Shown: positions 46,719-57,387 of the stretch, piece after piece
Layout of the letters: each line of letters starts with the position of its first letter
How positions within the stretch are numbered: the first letter of the stretch is position 1
NCBI RefSeq assembly: GCF_035222275.1
Contig: NC_085884.1
Coordinates: forward strand, 930,001-994,000
From: Podospora bellae-mahoneyi
Lineage: Eukaryota; Ascomycota; Sordariomycetes; Sordariales; Podosporaceae
Direction of reading: 5' to 3'
Length of the DNA stretch: 64,000 nucleotides
The notes under the pieces: generated by a model
Databases searched by the model: none
What the model saw: only the letters and a program-made list of their open reading frames with translations
What the model was told of the DNA's origin: nothing
Program-made: the position numbers and the translations under genes

Positions 46719-47126
46719 CTAAGCCTGGGCGCTGGCGCAATCTCCACCTCCCAAGCCGCCGCTGCACAGACGGGTGCAGCCAATACCAAGATCAGCAGTC
46801 TTGATGCACTCATCATTCTTGACGCGCATGATGAGGTCGCCCTTGCAGTTGGGGCCCTCGCTGTCCTGGTAGGCGAACCAGGTATCGGAGAAGGAGTCGG
46901 TCCTGATGGACTTGATGTCGGAGGGGATGGGGGCATCACCGGTCGAGAAACCGTTGAAGACCTTCTTGTCGACTTCGGTGCCGCTGTGCAAATTTAGTTA
47001 GTGGAAGTCCATCTGGGGAAGAGCAGGGAGAACGTACCAGTTCTCGTCGCTGAACATCTTTGTGGCGGCCCCAAAGGCAGTGCTGGCGCAGCCGGCGATG
47101 ACGATGATGGTGGTGGTGGCACGCAT
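46719..47126 (-). CDS. Small secreted cysteine-containing protein
   Basis: Exons 47126-47038 and 46983-46719 join through a 54-bp gtacgt...cag intron to 117 residues. The start MRATTTIIVIAGCASTAFGA is a good signal peptide with likely cleavage near residue 20. The mature part has six cysteines (ENCGTE, GPNCKGD, DECIK, IGCTRLCSG, GDCASA), suggesting disulfide bonds. The size and pattern fit effector-like or antimicrobial-like small secreted proteins, but I recognise no family and infer no target. The 5' leader on the minus strand is CA-rich (CAACAAACCACA). It lies just downstream of deaminase 2, in convergent orientation. Confidence 0.85.
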
Positions 47127-48455
47127 TTTGGATGATTGATTGGGAAGGGTTTGTAGATGTGGTTTGTTGTTGAGTTGTGAATTGGTTGTGTTGTGATTGT
47201 ATTGCTGTTGTCTTGCTGTTGTTCAGAACTTCTTGCATCGTGGAAAGGAACAGGTCTTTTTATTTCTTCGTGACGATAGCGCTATGCTATTTTTTAAAGC
47301 CTGTTATCTCTATTCGAAACAGTACGGCCGACTATATGCCGTCGCTACATGGCTGTAGCCATTTCCCTCCCAGGTCTCTTGCTTTGTTTCCTCTAGGCGA
47401 AGTGTATCTCGAATTTCTTGGGTCATGACCTGTGCGCCGTGTGGCTGGATCCAATTGTGAACTTAACACTCACCATGGAGCACCTCAGCACTACCTTAAG
47501 CTCGCTATCATTTGTTTCATCGATTGTACAGGCCTAGGCTTCCTTGCTTGGCTACATGAATCTGGCTGGTGCCAGTTATGGACCCAAAACCTGTAACGGA
47601 TATGTCAGGATACCTCTCGTGGCCGTTGTCAGGTTTCACAGACTATATTCGGATTTTTCCACTGCCAGGCGATGTCGGACTTGGTATCTCGCACTCAGAA
47701 TCGTCTGGAGTTGTGAAGGAGCCTGATGTGCCGCGGCCCGCAAAGAACCAGATGAGGCGGCCAAATGTCGCGGCCACCAACGCGGTTCTCGTCGATCATA
47801 TATCACTCGATACCTGATATCATGAACATCGTCGTGACGTTGGAGGTCGTTTGATGTTGACTCAATTCTCGATACATCCTGGGTGGGTGGTCCGTGCTTA
47901 TCACCCCTCTGAAGCCCCTGAGCCCCTGAGCTCTTAGGCTTGGCAAATTAAAGACGAGCATAGTTGGGCAGTGAGAAAAGCCAACAGAGATGGTTGAACT
48001 CAATTCCGGAACAATTTTGGTACCATCTACCATAGTCAACATCGCGATTTCAGTGACATCCTCCCAGAAACGACAGTTCGACAGTCGGCCAGAGACTTGC
48101 TCGAATCTGTCTTAGCCGAGGAGCAGTTATCACTGCGGGCACCACTGAAACATGGTGCGATACTCACCAATCACAGCATTGCGCTCCGATAAGCTGAACC
48201 CAGGTGCATTCAGGTCGGCCGCGTTGAACGAGATGGCTGATGCTCCCTTGGAGGTGGGGTAGATTTATCGAACCCGCCCGCTGCGCTACTAACAACCCCA
48301 AATACATAGCTCGGTGTAAATTTAAACAAACTCCGGCGATTAGCCCCAATAAGGTCCGATAACTGAGAAAGGCTGCCTGAGGCTATTGATGCCGAGACCA
48401 TACTGAGGCAGAACGAAGAGCGCCAGCTGTCATGACCAAGCGCTTACAAAGCTTC
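47127..48455. other. Intergenic, no gene seen
   Basis: Promoter of the small secreted protein, then 1.2 kb without a convincing frame. It leads into the repeat-rich region. Confidence 0.45.
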
Positions 48456-48731
48456 AATCTCTCTCGATCCCTCCCTCCAGCGTATCGGGCCCGGTGCGAG
48501 CGGGGGTTTCCGGCTGGTTGTTGACGGGGGGCTCTAAAAGTCGAGCTCCAGAACAGGGATTTTGACGGTGCAGGGTAGACATGGATGAGACGGGGGCGAT
48601 GCGACATCGCACACTCCGTGCGGTTATATGTGCATTTCAAGCGGCCTCCTTGCTGAGATGATCAGCACTTCACCTGATACACAGAAACAACGAGCGGCCT
48701 CTCCAGATGCAGCCGGTGTGATTGAGCCTAC
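48456..48731 (+). repeat. Inverted repeat arm A (~275 bp)
   Basis: Its reverse complement recurs at 52130-52404 with about three differences by eye (for example GTGCGG against GTGTGG, and TTGCTG against TTGTTG). GC content is normal, so it has not been heavily hit by RIP. The arms enclose about 3.4 kb that contains the RIP-degraded block. Confidence 0.9.
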
Positions 48732-48835
48732 AGAGATGCAAAGTGATCCATCATTCCGGGGCGCCTCGCCGGTGTGTAGAGGCCCTTGTAGGCCTGGGCG
48801 GTATTGGAAAGTCACAACTGGCTATCGGGGGATGA
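48700..48835 (+). pseudogene. NB-ARC (NLR/STAND) P-loop relic
   Basis: At 48782-48826 the plus strand encodes ALVGLGGIGKSQLAI, a textbook Walker A loop of fungal NB-ARC proteins, preceded by APRRCVE in frame. The next codons (GG then a stop) end the similarity at once. No other NLR domain is recognisable. This is a short piece of a former NLR-type immune receptor gene, adjoining inverted-repeat arm A. Confidence 0.65.
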
Positions 48836-49891
48836 TCTATATCGGGTTAGACTATTGCAGATGTGGAATTACACGTGAATTTAGACAGACGGCTGTCTCT
48901 GTCTTGAATCTCGCCTTGGTAAGTTTGGTAATAGCTTGTGACTTTACATACTGGATCAGACATGTTAGCAACCCCATGCCGTCGTGATGGTTATCTCTGT
49001 TATATCCGGTGCTGAAGACTCGGGGGCTTAACGTAGTATATTTAAATCTGGGTTGGTTAGGCTTTAGGAACCTACGTGTATAATCCAATTATGCCCGGGG
49101 CACGCCAATATTTATAGCCGTATACCTATGTGCTGTGTGCTGTGTGTTGTATATTAGGGATTGTATTTATTTATAATTAGGTTCCGACTAATTAGTCCGG
49201 AGCTTCCTGCAGTCCGTAAGCTAGGCCGAAGTAAATATTTTAATTAACTTTTATTTATTTTTAAAGTCGTTTATTAAATTTATTATATATTTAATTATAT
49301 ATTATTTTAGATTAATATTAAAATTTTAAATAGTAAGTTATTATGGAATAAAAGTGCCGAATTTAATAAAAAAAAAGGAAAAAATTAAAATATTAAAATA
49401 TAAAATTTATTTTATATTAAATTTACTATTAATATATTAATAAAAATATTATCTATTGGCGACTAATAACTTATTAAACTTTTTTTTCCGAAACTAATAA
49501 CGGTAAAATTGAAAGTATCGTTTACCAATACGTAATAATAATAATTAATTTAAAAGCTTTCCGGTAAATATATTAAATTTTATTATATTAATGATATTTA
49601 TTAATAATTATTAAATTTATAAATAATTAAAAAAAATAATAATGAATTTAATAATAACAAATATAAATCTATAAACTTTATTATTAGTTCGTTTATAAAT
49701 ATCTTTCCTTCAATTAATTATATTATTAATAATAGAAAATAAATCGAAAACGATTTATAAATTTTAATCAACATTTTTACCGTTCAGGAAAACTGTTATA
49801 TATATTATAACTTACTTAAATATTTATTATTTTATAAAGAGCGTGAAAAACAATATATAAACATTTTGTATATATTATATTAATTAGTTTA

Positions 49892-50334
49892 TGTCACAGT
49901 TAACCCAACGGCAGGTCGCGCAGTATGTGGGGCGCGGGGCGTCCCCAGCCAATCATTAAGGAAACCAGGAAGCAGCCAATCAAGGCTGGCCAGAAGTGCT
50001 ATGGCGCCAAGAGGCCTGAGCAGTCTGCAGGATGCAAGATGCTACGGGTGATCGAAGGCATAGCACGACGAGCACTTTGCAGGATGCAATGTGCTAGGAG
50101 TGATCGGGGCCATAGCAGGGCGAGCACCTCAGGGTCCCGAGGTCTATATATACGGAGGAACTGGCTGGTGTAGATAGACAGTTCCGCAGTATGCAATTCA
50201 AGCTTGTATTCACAGTATCTGGTGTTTACATTGAGACATCTTGTCGTGCACTCTCTAGCTGCACCGAACCAGGATTATTCAGAAGTAGCCTTCAACCTGT
50301 ATCCCTTTCAGAGGTTCTGGATAGGGCTTCGTCA
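49892..50334 (+). mobile_element. Solo LTR of a retrotransposon
   Basis: A 443-bp element of normal GC inside AT-rich DNA, beginning TGTCACAG and ending TTCGTCA, with the 7-bp direct repeat TAGTTTA on both sides (49885-49891 and 50335-50341). It has a TATA-like TATATATA near 50146. The last ~95 bp recur, inverted, at 63907-64000 with two differences by eye. No internal coding region is present at this site. Confidence 0.8.
50026..50128 (+). repeat. Tandem duplication inside the LTR (~52-bp unit)
   Basis: Two diverged copies of a unit starting TGCAGGATGCAA and ending in ACGAGCAC/GCGAGCACC, at 50026-50077 and 50078-50128. Probably part of the LTR promoter region. Confidence 0.75.
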
Positions 50335-50568
50335 TAGTTTATAATAATTGAATAGCGTTTTATTTTAAAAAGAAATATTATAAGATTTTCGACTTTAGTA
50401 TATTCTTTAATAACAAAAAGTCGTACGATTTTACCCCCCTAAATTTAAAAATTTTAGATTTATTGTTAATATATTTAATTTCGTGGCGTAAGTAACGTAT
50501 ACAAGTATATTACTTTGGAGTCCTAAAGTTAATATAAATACTAATTGAGCTTATATAGTAAATAGCTT

Positions 50569-51011
50569 ACAATAGGCGGTTATTTCGAGGTTACCAAGAA
50601 ACTCTATACCCCAAAGTCCGATAGTAAAACTCTTGTTTCCGATTCGTCACTCTGCACATGGGCGAACCATCTTGCTAGCGCGGCCAGGGGGATAGGCCGC
50701 CCTCTTATTGGAGACGCTTCTGAGTATCAGAAGATGCTTCGCGAAGCGGGCTTTGTGGACATCCAAGTGGTTGTTAAAAAGGTGCCCACCAACCCCTGGC
50801 CAAAAGACAAGACACTGGAAGAAATTGGGAACCTCAGTTTGTTCACCCTTGGCAACGAGCTTGAGACGATTCTACGGCTCTCTTTACGCACGGCCTGGGT
50901 TGGGGCCCCGAAGCAGTCATTGTCACATGCACTCTTGCCCATGGAGAATTTAAGTCCCCGGATGTTCATGCATATTTCCCTTTAGTTACTGTCTACGGGA
51001 GGAAGCCATAG
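50569..51011 (+). pseudogene. LaeA-like SAM-dependent methyltransferase, 3' half
   Basis: The plus strand reads GGYFEVTKKLYTPKSDSK, DSSLCTWANHLASAARGIGR, DASEYQKMLREAGFVDIQVV, then VPTNPWPKDKTLEEIGNLS. After a one-base shift near 50900 it continues VIVTCTLAHGEFKSPDVHAY and ends VYGRKP at a TAG (51009-51011). GGYFE is the post-motif of class I methyltransferases, and HAYF...VYGRKP is the usual end of the fungal TAM/LaeA-like family. The 5' half is lost in the AT-rich block, so the gene is dead. The part after 50687, outside the duplicated block, is hardly mutated. Confidence 0.8.
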
Positions 51012-52129
51012 CGTAGAAGGAGAGAAAGATGATGGGAAATGAGGCTTCTCCTCTTCCCTCCCCCCAGACCTTCGTCGCTCAGACTCGCTCAAAGGGAACA
51101 GGTGAGACTTCAACGGTCCCCCCGTTTGCGGGATCGATTTGGATATATACTTGTAATTCTGCAATGCAGCCTAATATACTTTTCACATGAATCTTCACAA
51201 CTGGCGAACCGCCGCTGTGACCGCCATCAGATGCAAAACCTGGCTGAGACTTCGACAATACACCGGCCAAGGAGCCATTTCCTGTCAACACTCTGTCCAA
51301 TCCGTTATGCTTCGCTAGCCATTTGCATTGCCAAGCCAATTTGTCAGTCGTCAGATGAGGCGAAAGGCCAACTCAAGGTGGTCAAGTTGAGAAAGAACGG
51401 CAGAATGTCACAAGGTATACGCACGTACTGCACACATAATACACATTTCAGGCAGGTGAGTGTTGTCAAAGGATTCCTTCTTCGTATTTTGCCCAGAGGT
51501 GGTGGATATCACATACTCGAGTGCTTAACCGTTCCCAACCGAAAACTCTTATTCCCACTTATATCTCCACCAATATTTGGAAACGAAGTTGTATAACCAG
51601 TGAGTTAGTAAAAACACCCGTAGCTGGGAGCCGAGTTTGCGCTTGCCAGCGGAAGGGATCTTTTGCAGTGCCCGGTGGGCGTTCGGTTTTGGATGCGTAG
51701 GAAACCTGGTGAAGCTGACCCTGGACGGTGATAATTCTCCAGCCGAGACATTCCCGGCGTTTTATTTGTACAAGTGATAGCCAATCGGATGCGAAGAACC
51801 TAAGCCTTTTGTAAAAGCCCTTGTTGGAAAAGCTCAACTAAGAAATCCCTGTTCAGGAGCTCCCCTATAAAAACCCCCCTATTTATCTCAACAGCTCTAC
51901 CATCAAATCTTAGAAGGGCTCTCGGCGGGAGGGACAAAAGTTCCCAGCCTCCTCTATCCAATTGCAATCACTAATCGACTTTTAAACGGCGAGTGATATT
52001 TGGATGCATGTTCCGCTCTCTTGCCTGTGTTGCCTTTGTTGCCCCTGTACATCCAGCCACCTGTCTGGGTTATTTACGATAAGCCTTGTCCCGACTAAGC
52101 CTAATGGACGACCCTAAAGGTGGATGGGG
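51012..52129. other. Low-information spacer
   Basis: No supported gene. A 92-codon minus-strand frame (51559-51837) has no family resemblance. Near 51865 a TATA-like CTATAAAAA follows a copy of the short CTGTTC-GGAGCTC motif described separately. Confidence 0.4.
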
Positions 52130-52404
52130 TAGGCTCAATCACACCGGCTGCATCTGGAGCGGCCGCTCGTTGTTTCTGTGTATCAGGTGAAGTGCTGATC
52201 ATCTCAACAAGGAGGCCGCTTGAAATGCACATATAACCACACGGAGTGTGCGATGTCGCATCGCCCCCGTCTCATCCATGTCTACCCTGCACCGTCAAAA
52301 TCCCTGTTCTGGAGCTCGACTTTTAGAGCCCCCCGTCAACAACCAGCCGGAAACCCCCGCTCGCACCGGGCCCGATACGCTGGAGGGAGGGATCGAGAGA
52401 GATT
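52130..52404 (-). repeat. Inverted repeat arm B (~275 bp)
   Basis: Reverse complement of 48456-48731, nearly identical. Homology stops sharply on both sides (GTAGGCTCAAT at the left, GAGAGATT at the right), so this is a discrete segmental copy. Confidence 0.9.
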
Positions 52405-52419
52405 ACAGATCTAACATTC

Positions 52420-52960
52420 CAATAGGAATCCCACGATCACCATAACATTCGAGCGACTTCGGGCTATCTTCCGCAAAGCTCGCCATTTACACAACCCAAC
52501 AAAATTCACAACGGAGGTTCCTGAACAAGAGGAAAACCCGTACGAGGAGGCAGAGCGGTGTGTGGCCAAGGCGCGTTATGCACGCATGGAGATGGAACGG
52601 CCCGTGGCTGAGGAGCGCAGCGAGGCCGAGAGCGTGTGGCCGAGGCGCGTTCTGAAGCACGCATGGAGATGGAACGGTGTGTGGCTGCCGAGATCGAGCG
52701 GTTGGTGGCCGAAGGCCCATTGGGGTCCAAGTAGCGCTCTGGAGATATGGCGACCTGTTTGTGAGAAGGAGGGGCACTGGAGGAACAATGTTTAACAGGT
52801 TCAGTTGTTTGTACATTTGGTTCAACTCGATCCAAAGCTTACCGTCGAATTCCAGCAGCTACTCGAAGCCCATCACCCCCAGCCCCTTGTCTCCCGGTTC
52901 ATAGCGTCGTGTATGTTCGGAACACCGCCTCCCTCGCATCCTCTGACTAATTGATGAAAG
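52420..52960 (+). pseudogene. Coiled-coil protein relic
   Basis: Plus-strand pieces: ITITFERLRAIFRKARHLHN, EVPEQEENPYEEAERCVAKA, then two similar units ARMEMERPVAEERSEAE and EARSEARMEMERCVAAEIER ending in GPLGSK and a TAG near 52731. A later piece in another frame reads VQLFVHLVQLDPKLTVEFQQ. The repeated charged unit suggests a coiled coil. Frame shifts between units show decay. Identity unknown; it could be an N-terminal part of an immune-type or structural protein. Confidence 0.45.
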
Positions 52961-53327
52961 CGTTGGTTTTCTGATACGTCAGTACCGAAAGTGACCAGGC
53001 GCAGAATATCCGAAGGTATTGCACAGCGCGATATGCATTCACATTTGGCAAAATATCTTGGCAGACCAATCATGTGGTTCTACAGGGCTATAAGTTTACG
53101 ATAATCCAGCCACATCCAACCACCCTGCATTGGCACACACATCTTTACCATCAAAATCCTTTCCCAAGAGACTACTGTCTCCACCGTGAAGATCCTGTTG
53201 AGGAGCTCCGCAGAAAGCCCTGTTCAAGAACTCCTTCCTTATATCTTGCTAAAGAACCTATCGAAAGTCTGTGCAAGAGCGTCACCGCCAAAAATCTTTG
53301 TTTAAGAGCTCGTCTTTTTTCAGTGCC

Positions 53328-55073
53328 ATGGACCCAAACGAGAAAGCTGCGCAAATCCTTGCGAAGGCACTTGCGCGTTACCCAAACAATGTGTCGCTTG
53401 TGAAAAAAGATTTCAGTCGGGTCTACAAATTCCTTGAAATGGTATTTATTCCGGGTGTCCTCGGAGATACCACAAAGAGACGTTGCTTCCAACAGCTGAA
53501 GCATGAAATACTGCCTGCCGTCGGTGTCCTCCTTACATCGAAGAATATCACCGACAACGGTATATCGACTCTGGAGGCGTTTTGCTTGATTGCTCCGGAG
53601 CATATCTCGCCGCTACTTTGGCCCAACAGCCCAGAACTCTGGCAAGCGTGTCTTGGGATTGCCACAAGTGATACAGCATACTTGGAATTTCGGGAAGGTA
53701 AGCCTCCATAGTTTGTTAAGTTGTATAAGCTAATAATAGCCTAGTTGCTGTTCATAAGGTCCGATCGCCCTTGGTTCAAGCACCGCCCAGTTCCAATTCT
53801 ACCAAACCTATTACAATTAGTTCGCTGCTACAAGGAGGGGTTGCGTCTCAACAAGAGGTGGACAAAATACCTTCATACGGTAAGCTGGCATTATATGTTG
53901 GCCCTGGATCGTGCTAACATAGCGCCTTATTTCGTTCGTTTACTACAGTGCCTACCGCAATTCTTGTTCCTGCCGTATATAACCCAACCGCGACGTGGAC
54001 CGCCGCCGACGCCAACGTTGTGCCGATGGGATCACTGCCCACTGCCCCTTTTACGGCTTTCACAGACGTCCCACCTGGAGGGATGTCTGGAGGTAGGCAC
54101 ACGTAGGCCGTTTTCCAGCCACCACCTGACTCTTCCTTCCACTCAGTTAATAACCGCCATGCTTAGACACAGGTCCGATGGCGAATACCACAACAACTCC
54201 CGCGAGCAATCCGCCAGGTATAACCTCGATAACTGCCCCAGTGCTGCCGCTAGCTGTCCGCACCACGCCTGACGACCGGTCAAGCCAACCTTGCTATAGT
54301 CAAGTCGGCTATCACATGAGCGGATATCCAACCGTTCTATCGCAAACTTTTGCACAAGCTTCATCAGGCCTTAGTCAGTTTTTTTCTTCATGGGCCTTCA
54401 AAGGAAACTTAATTAACGAGGCCGGGCTGTATCAGCGGAACACTCCTTCGCCGAGGAGAGGTTCTTCTCCAACCCGCATTCACCGTCTCCACCTCAGGCT
54501 CTGTTGGTCTCTGAGAATCTATTCCATAATATCAAGGTATATTTCAAAGACTCTGATAGCGAACTCGGAACGTTTAGTCGACTCGCTGTGTCTGTTCGTC
54601 TCGATTACATAAAGCGCGTGGTTACAAATCATCTTGAAGAAGAACGGCTTCTTCGGGATCTCCTTGCTCAGTTCGGAGACACTCCTAGACTCCCGACCCC
54701 GCGGGTGATGCTCAACCTGGCGCATAATTTGAACAGACAGGGACGTCATGATGATGCGAAGGAGATGGCGCTGAAAGTCCTTTCGCTGCTTCAGGGATAT
54801 GAGATATATACTTGGAGAATTGTCGAGAGGATAGAATCTCTGAAAATCGTTTCTCGCAGTCAGTTTAACCAAGGGAAGACTGTGGCAGCAGAGCAGACCA
54901 TGCGAAAGGCGATCCGGATGATAGTGGACCAGTGGGGAATACAACATTCTTGGGTCCCTGAATTCATGAGTGTTCTGGAGGGCTGGCTTCGAGTTTGGGT
55001 CCGGAAGGAGGAAGCCAACACACTACGGGAAGAAATAGAAGAGTTGATGGGGAAGGATGAAATTGACGAGTAG
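53328..55073 (+). CDS. Unknown 497-residue protein, five exons
   Basis: Exons 53328-53697, 53745-53879, 53949-54092, 54167-54373 and 54436-55073 all join in phase 1 with gtaagc, gtaagc, gtaggc and gtcagt donors; the frame is intact throughout. The N-terminal ~120 residues (PNEKAAQILAKALARYPNNV, PEHISPLLWPNSPELWQACL) look helical and may be a helical-repeat fold. A Pro/Thr/Ser-rich linker follows (about 125-290). The C-terminal ~200 residues (RVMLNLAHNLNRQGRHDDAK, then EMALKVLSLL) resemble TPR-like helices. I do not recognise the family. It is the only clearly intact multi-exon gene in the decayed right-hand region. All phase-1 introns suggest an old, stable structure. Confidence 0.8.
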
Positions 55074-55200
55074 CTTGATGGGGTACAAGGCTTGCTTTGT
55101 TGAGACGATATCGAAAGAAGCCTGAAATATTTACACCCGCCCGGAAGGAATTGATTCAATAATAACTGATCCTCATAGGTGGTTGCTCGATGATATTACG

Positions 55201-56983
55201 TTACATAGCTTCTATCATCATCTTCCCCAGAGGATCAACCACCGCTCCACTTTCCACAAGCATCAGCTCATCAACTCTGTCCATAGCATATTCGACCCGC
55301 TTCCAAGTCTTCAAGCTCCCGGTACTCGTATCGAGTTCCCAAACCCGCGTTCGTCGGTGAAATCGCATTCCGCCATACGAACAATATCCCCCGAACCCAC
55401 TGCTACCTCCATAGCATAGCCAAAGGCCAGGCCGAGGGGTTTCATCGCCATCCAGCGGCAGCAGAGCGCAAAAGTCATTCACGTGATCGTGCCCGCAGCC
55501 TAATGCTGATATGCCTCCTTTGACCAAGGCGTCGTATAAATGGGAGTTGAAGCTGGGAGTTTCAGACGGTTCCCTCCGGTGGCCGTTGTGTATACTAAGA
55601 CGGGGGTCACCAAACTCGGGAAGAGGGATGTGTAGGAAAGCTAAAGACAGATAAAAGCGGTTGTCGTTATCGTCCTTCTCACGCGCGCTTCGTTGCGCTT
55701 GGGAAGTGTCTGTGAACCAGTCAATTTGGCTTTGCTTGATAGGTTCATAGTCGGGATTGTGTATATTGCTTGGTATCTTGACCGTGCGAATCCAGGAAAT
55801 ATAAAGTCGCTAACGGGAGTTGTGACGGCACGGGAGCCAGGAGCTGAAGGTAGAAGTTGCCTATGCCGTCAACATGCTCTGGGCCTGACTCGCAGAGGCT
55901 AAAAGGCAGGTTCTGAAGTATTGACATCTGTGCCATGCCTGTAATATAGTCAGCAAGAATGAACAGTTATCGTTCCCAGGACCCAGCTTATTAGGGAATG
56001 AATAACCATCTTAAGGAGCAAAGCAGTCTACACCGTCTACGGGAGTGCGAGTGGTACTGGCTACCTTATGAAAGAAGTTGCTCACGTGATAATGCGTGGA
56101 TGCCCTCACTGTCATGATTGCCAAAGACGGCTGCGAATGGGATTGAACGCTCAATGATAGGAGCAACCACCTTGAAGAGGGCATATTGGCTGTCGGGTAT
56201 GTCGTGGTGCAACTGATCTCCAGTGAGAATCACAAGGTCTGGTTTCTCGACATCCAAGATCCTTCCAATGAAGTCCACCGTAAGTGGGTCAGCCTCGCTC
56301 TCTGGCAGGTTATTCTCATGGGCATCAATAGCATCTTTGCATAACCCGACACCGGTGACCATGTGCGTGTCAGAGATCTGGACAATCTTGAATTTGCCAT
56401 CCTCATTGACTCTTAAAGCCGCCCGAGCATCTGGTATCGGCTTGGCCCTGCCGTGGAGTACGCTCAGTCTTGCAACCGGTACCTTTGGCTGAGCGTTCAG
56501 TTGGAGCGATGATCGCATGAGAGCCCATTGTGGTCGTGGGTCAACCGCATCCATACCAAAGAGAACGTCCACCTCTGTCACAGCCTGGTCGATCATGCCA
56601 GAGAACTTGCTTCTTAGCACCCAGATTCCGCCAGGTCGACTTTCCCATGAACGACCTGAGCTAGGGTTGGGAGGCGCATCGCCAACTCTGATATCCATAA
56701 CCAGCAAGTCCTCAGCTGTAAGCTCTTCCTCATTCGCTAGCGCTATATACAGCCATGCACTCTGCTGAGCTGTATATAGGTAGAGCTCTTTCTCTATACG
56801 GTGCCATATTCGCGGGTCCGGGTCGCATGTGGCGGGAGAAACTGTCTGAGAAAAGATGCATACGGTCAGATCCGTGACAACTGGATGGGGAACAACGGCC
56901 GTAGTATAGGGAGTGGACGGTGTCGCCCTTTGTTCCTGAGAGGGACAGGACTCGAGCAGACAAGAGGAGTCGGATGCTGGCAT
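55201..56983 (-). pseudogene. Dcr2-type metallophosphoesterase with one frameshift
   Basis: Exon 56983-56086 and exon 55938-55201 join through a gtgagc...ttacag intron (ALSRMAQMSILQNLPFSL). Calcineurin-like motifs are complete: FKIVQISDTHM, LVILTGDQLHHD, AAVFGNHDSEG and ISALGCGHDHVNDFCALL. One extra base at about 55781 shifts YFLDSHG away from NPDYEPIKQSQIDWFTDT. Without it the product would be 544 residues, ending GKMMIEAM. The family contains yeast Dcr2/Sia1-like phosphatases. Because everything else is intact, this could be a base-call error or a very recent inactivation. The start at 56983 lacks the usual N-terminal anchor, so a 5' exon may be missing. Confidence 0.85.
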
Positions 56984-57387
56984 CGATAGTGAGGCAGAGA
57001 GAGCGTTGGGAAGTAAAACGAGATTAGATAGGTAGTGAAACGGCGAAACAGTGAGTTAATAAAACGATAAACTCTTCGCCAAGGCGGGAAATGCAAAGAC
57101 GGGGTCAAGGCGAATGTTAAAATAAGAAGGTAGAGGCTGCGTCGCCAGGTCGAAGTAACATGTAGTAGAAGAAAACCGGGCGGCAGAACGAGGTTGCAGC
57201 CCACTGGAGGTGGGCTGGGAGTTGCAGGTCTCTCCCGGAATTTCTGTTTTCCGAGAACGGTTAAGTTACGTAAGTAGCTTAGCGTCCTCGGCAGTGGGCA
57301 GGCGCGGCGTTTGATGTCTCAACCCCTACTCTTGCTTCTGCTCGCGAGAACTGCGAGCTATTCAGAATATTCTGTGCACCGACCGGA

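Larger units (their letters stand above)
49293..50687 (+). repeat. RIP-degraded duplicated block, copy A
   Basis: Very AT-rich sequence that aligns over its length with the reverse complement of 62597-63906. Matching anchors include TTTTTACCGTT, AAAAGTCGTACGATTTTACC and CACATGGGCGAACCATCTT. Copies differ mostly at C/T and G/A sites. The right end enters a methyltransferase gene. Copy A carries its own LTR insertion (49892-50334), absent from this site in copy B. Confidence 0.85.
51843..53310 (+). repeat. Dispersed short motif, about five copies
   Basis: The pattern AAATCCCTGTTCAGGAGCTC occurs near 51843, with variants near 52299 (TTCTGGAGCTC), 53190 (GATCCTGTTGAGGAGCTC), 53214 (GCCCTGTTCAAGAACTCC) and 53293 (TCTTTGTTTAAGAGCTC). 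Three copies lie in the 150 bases before the ATG of the 497-residue gene. Could be a promoter element or the remains of a coding repeat. Confidence 0.45.
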
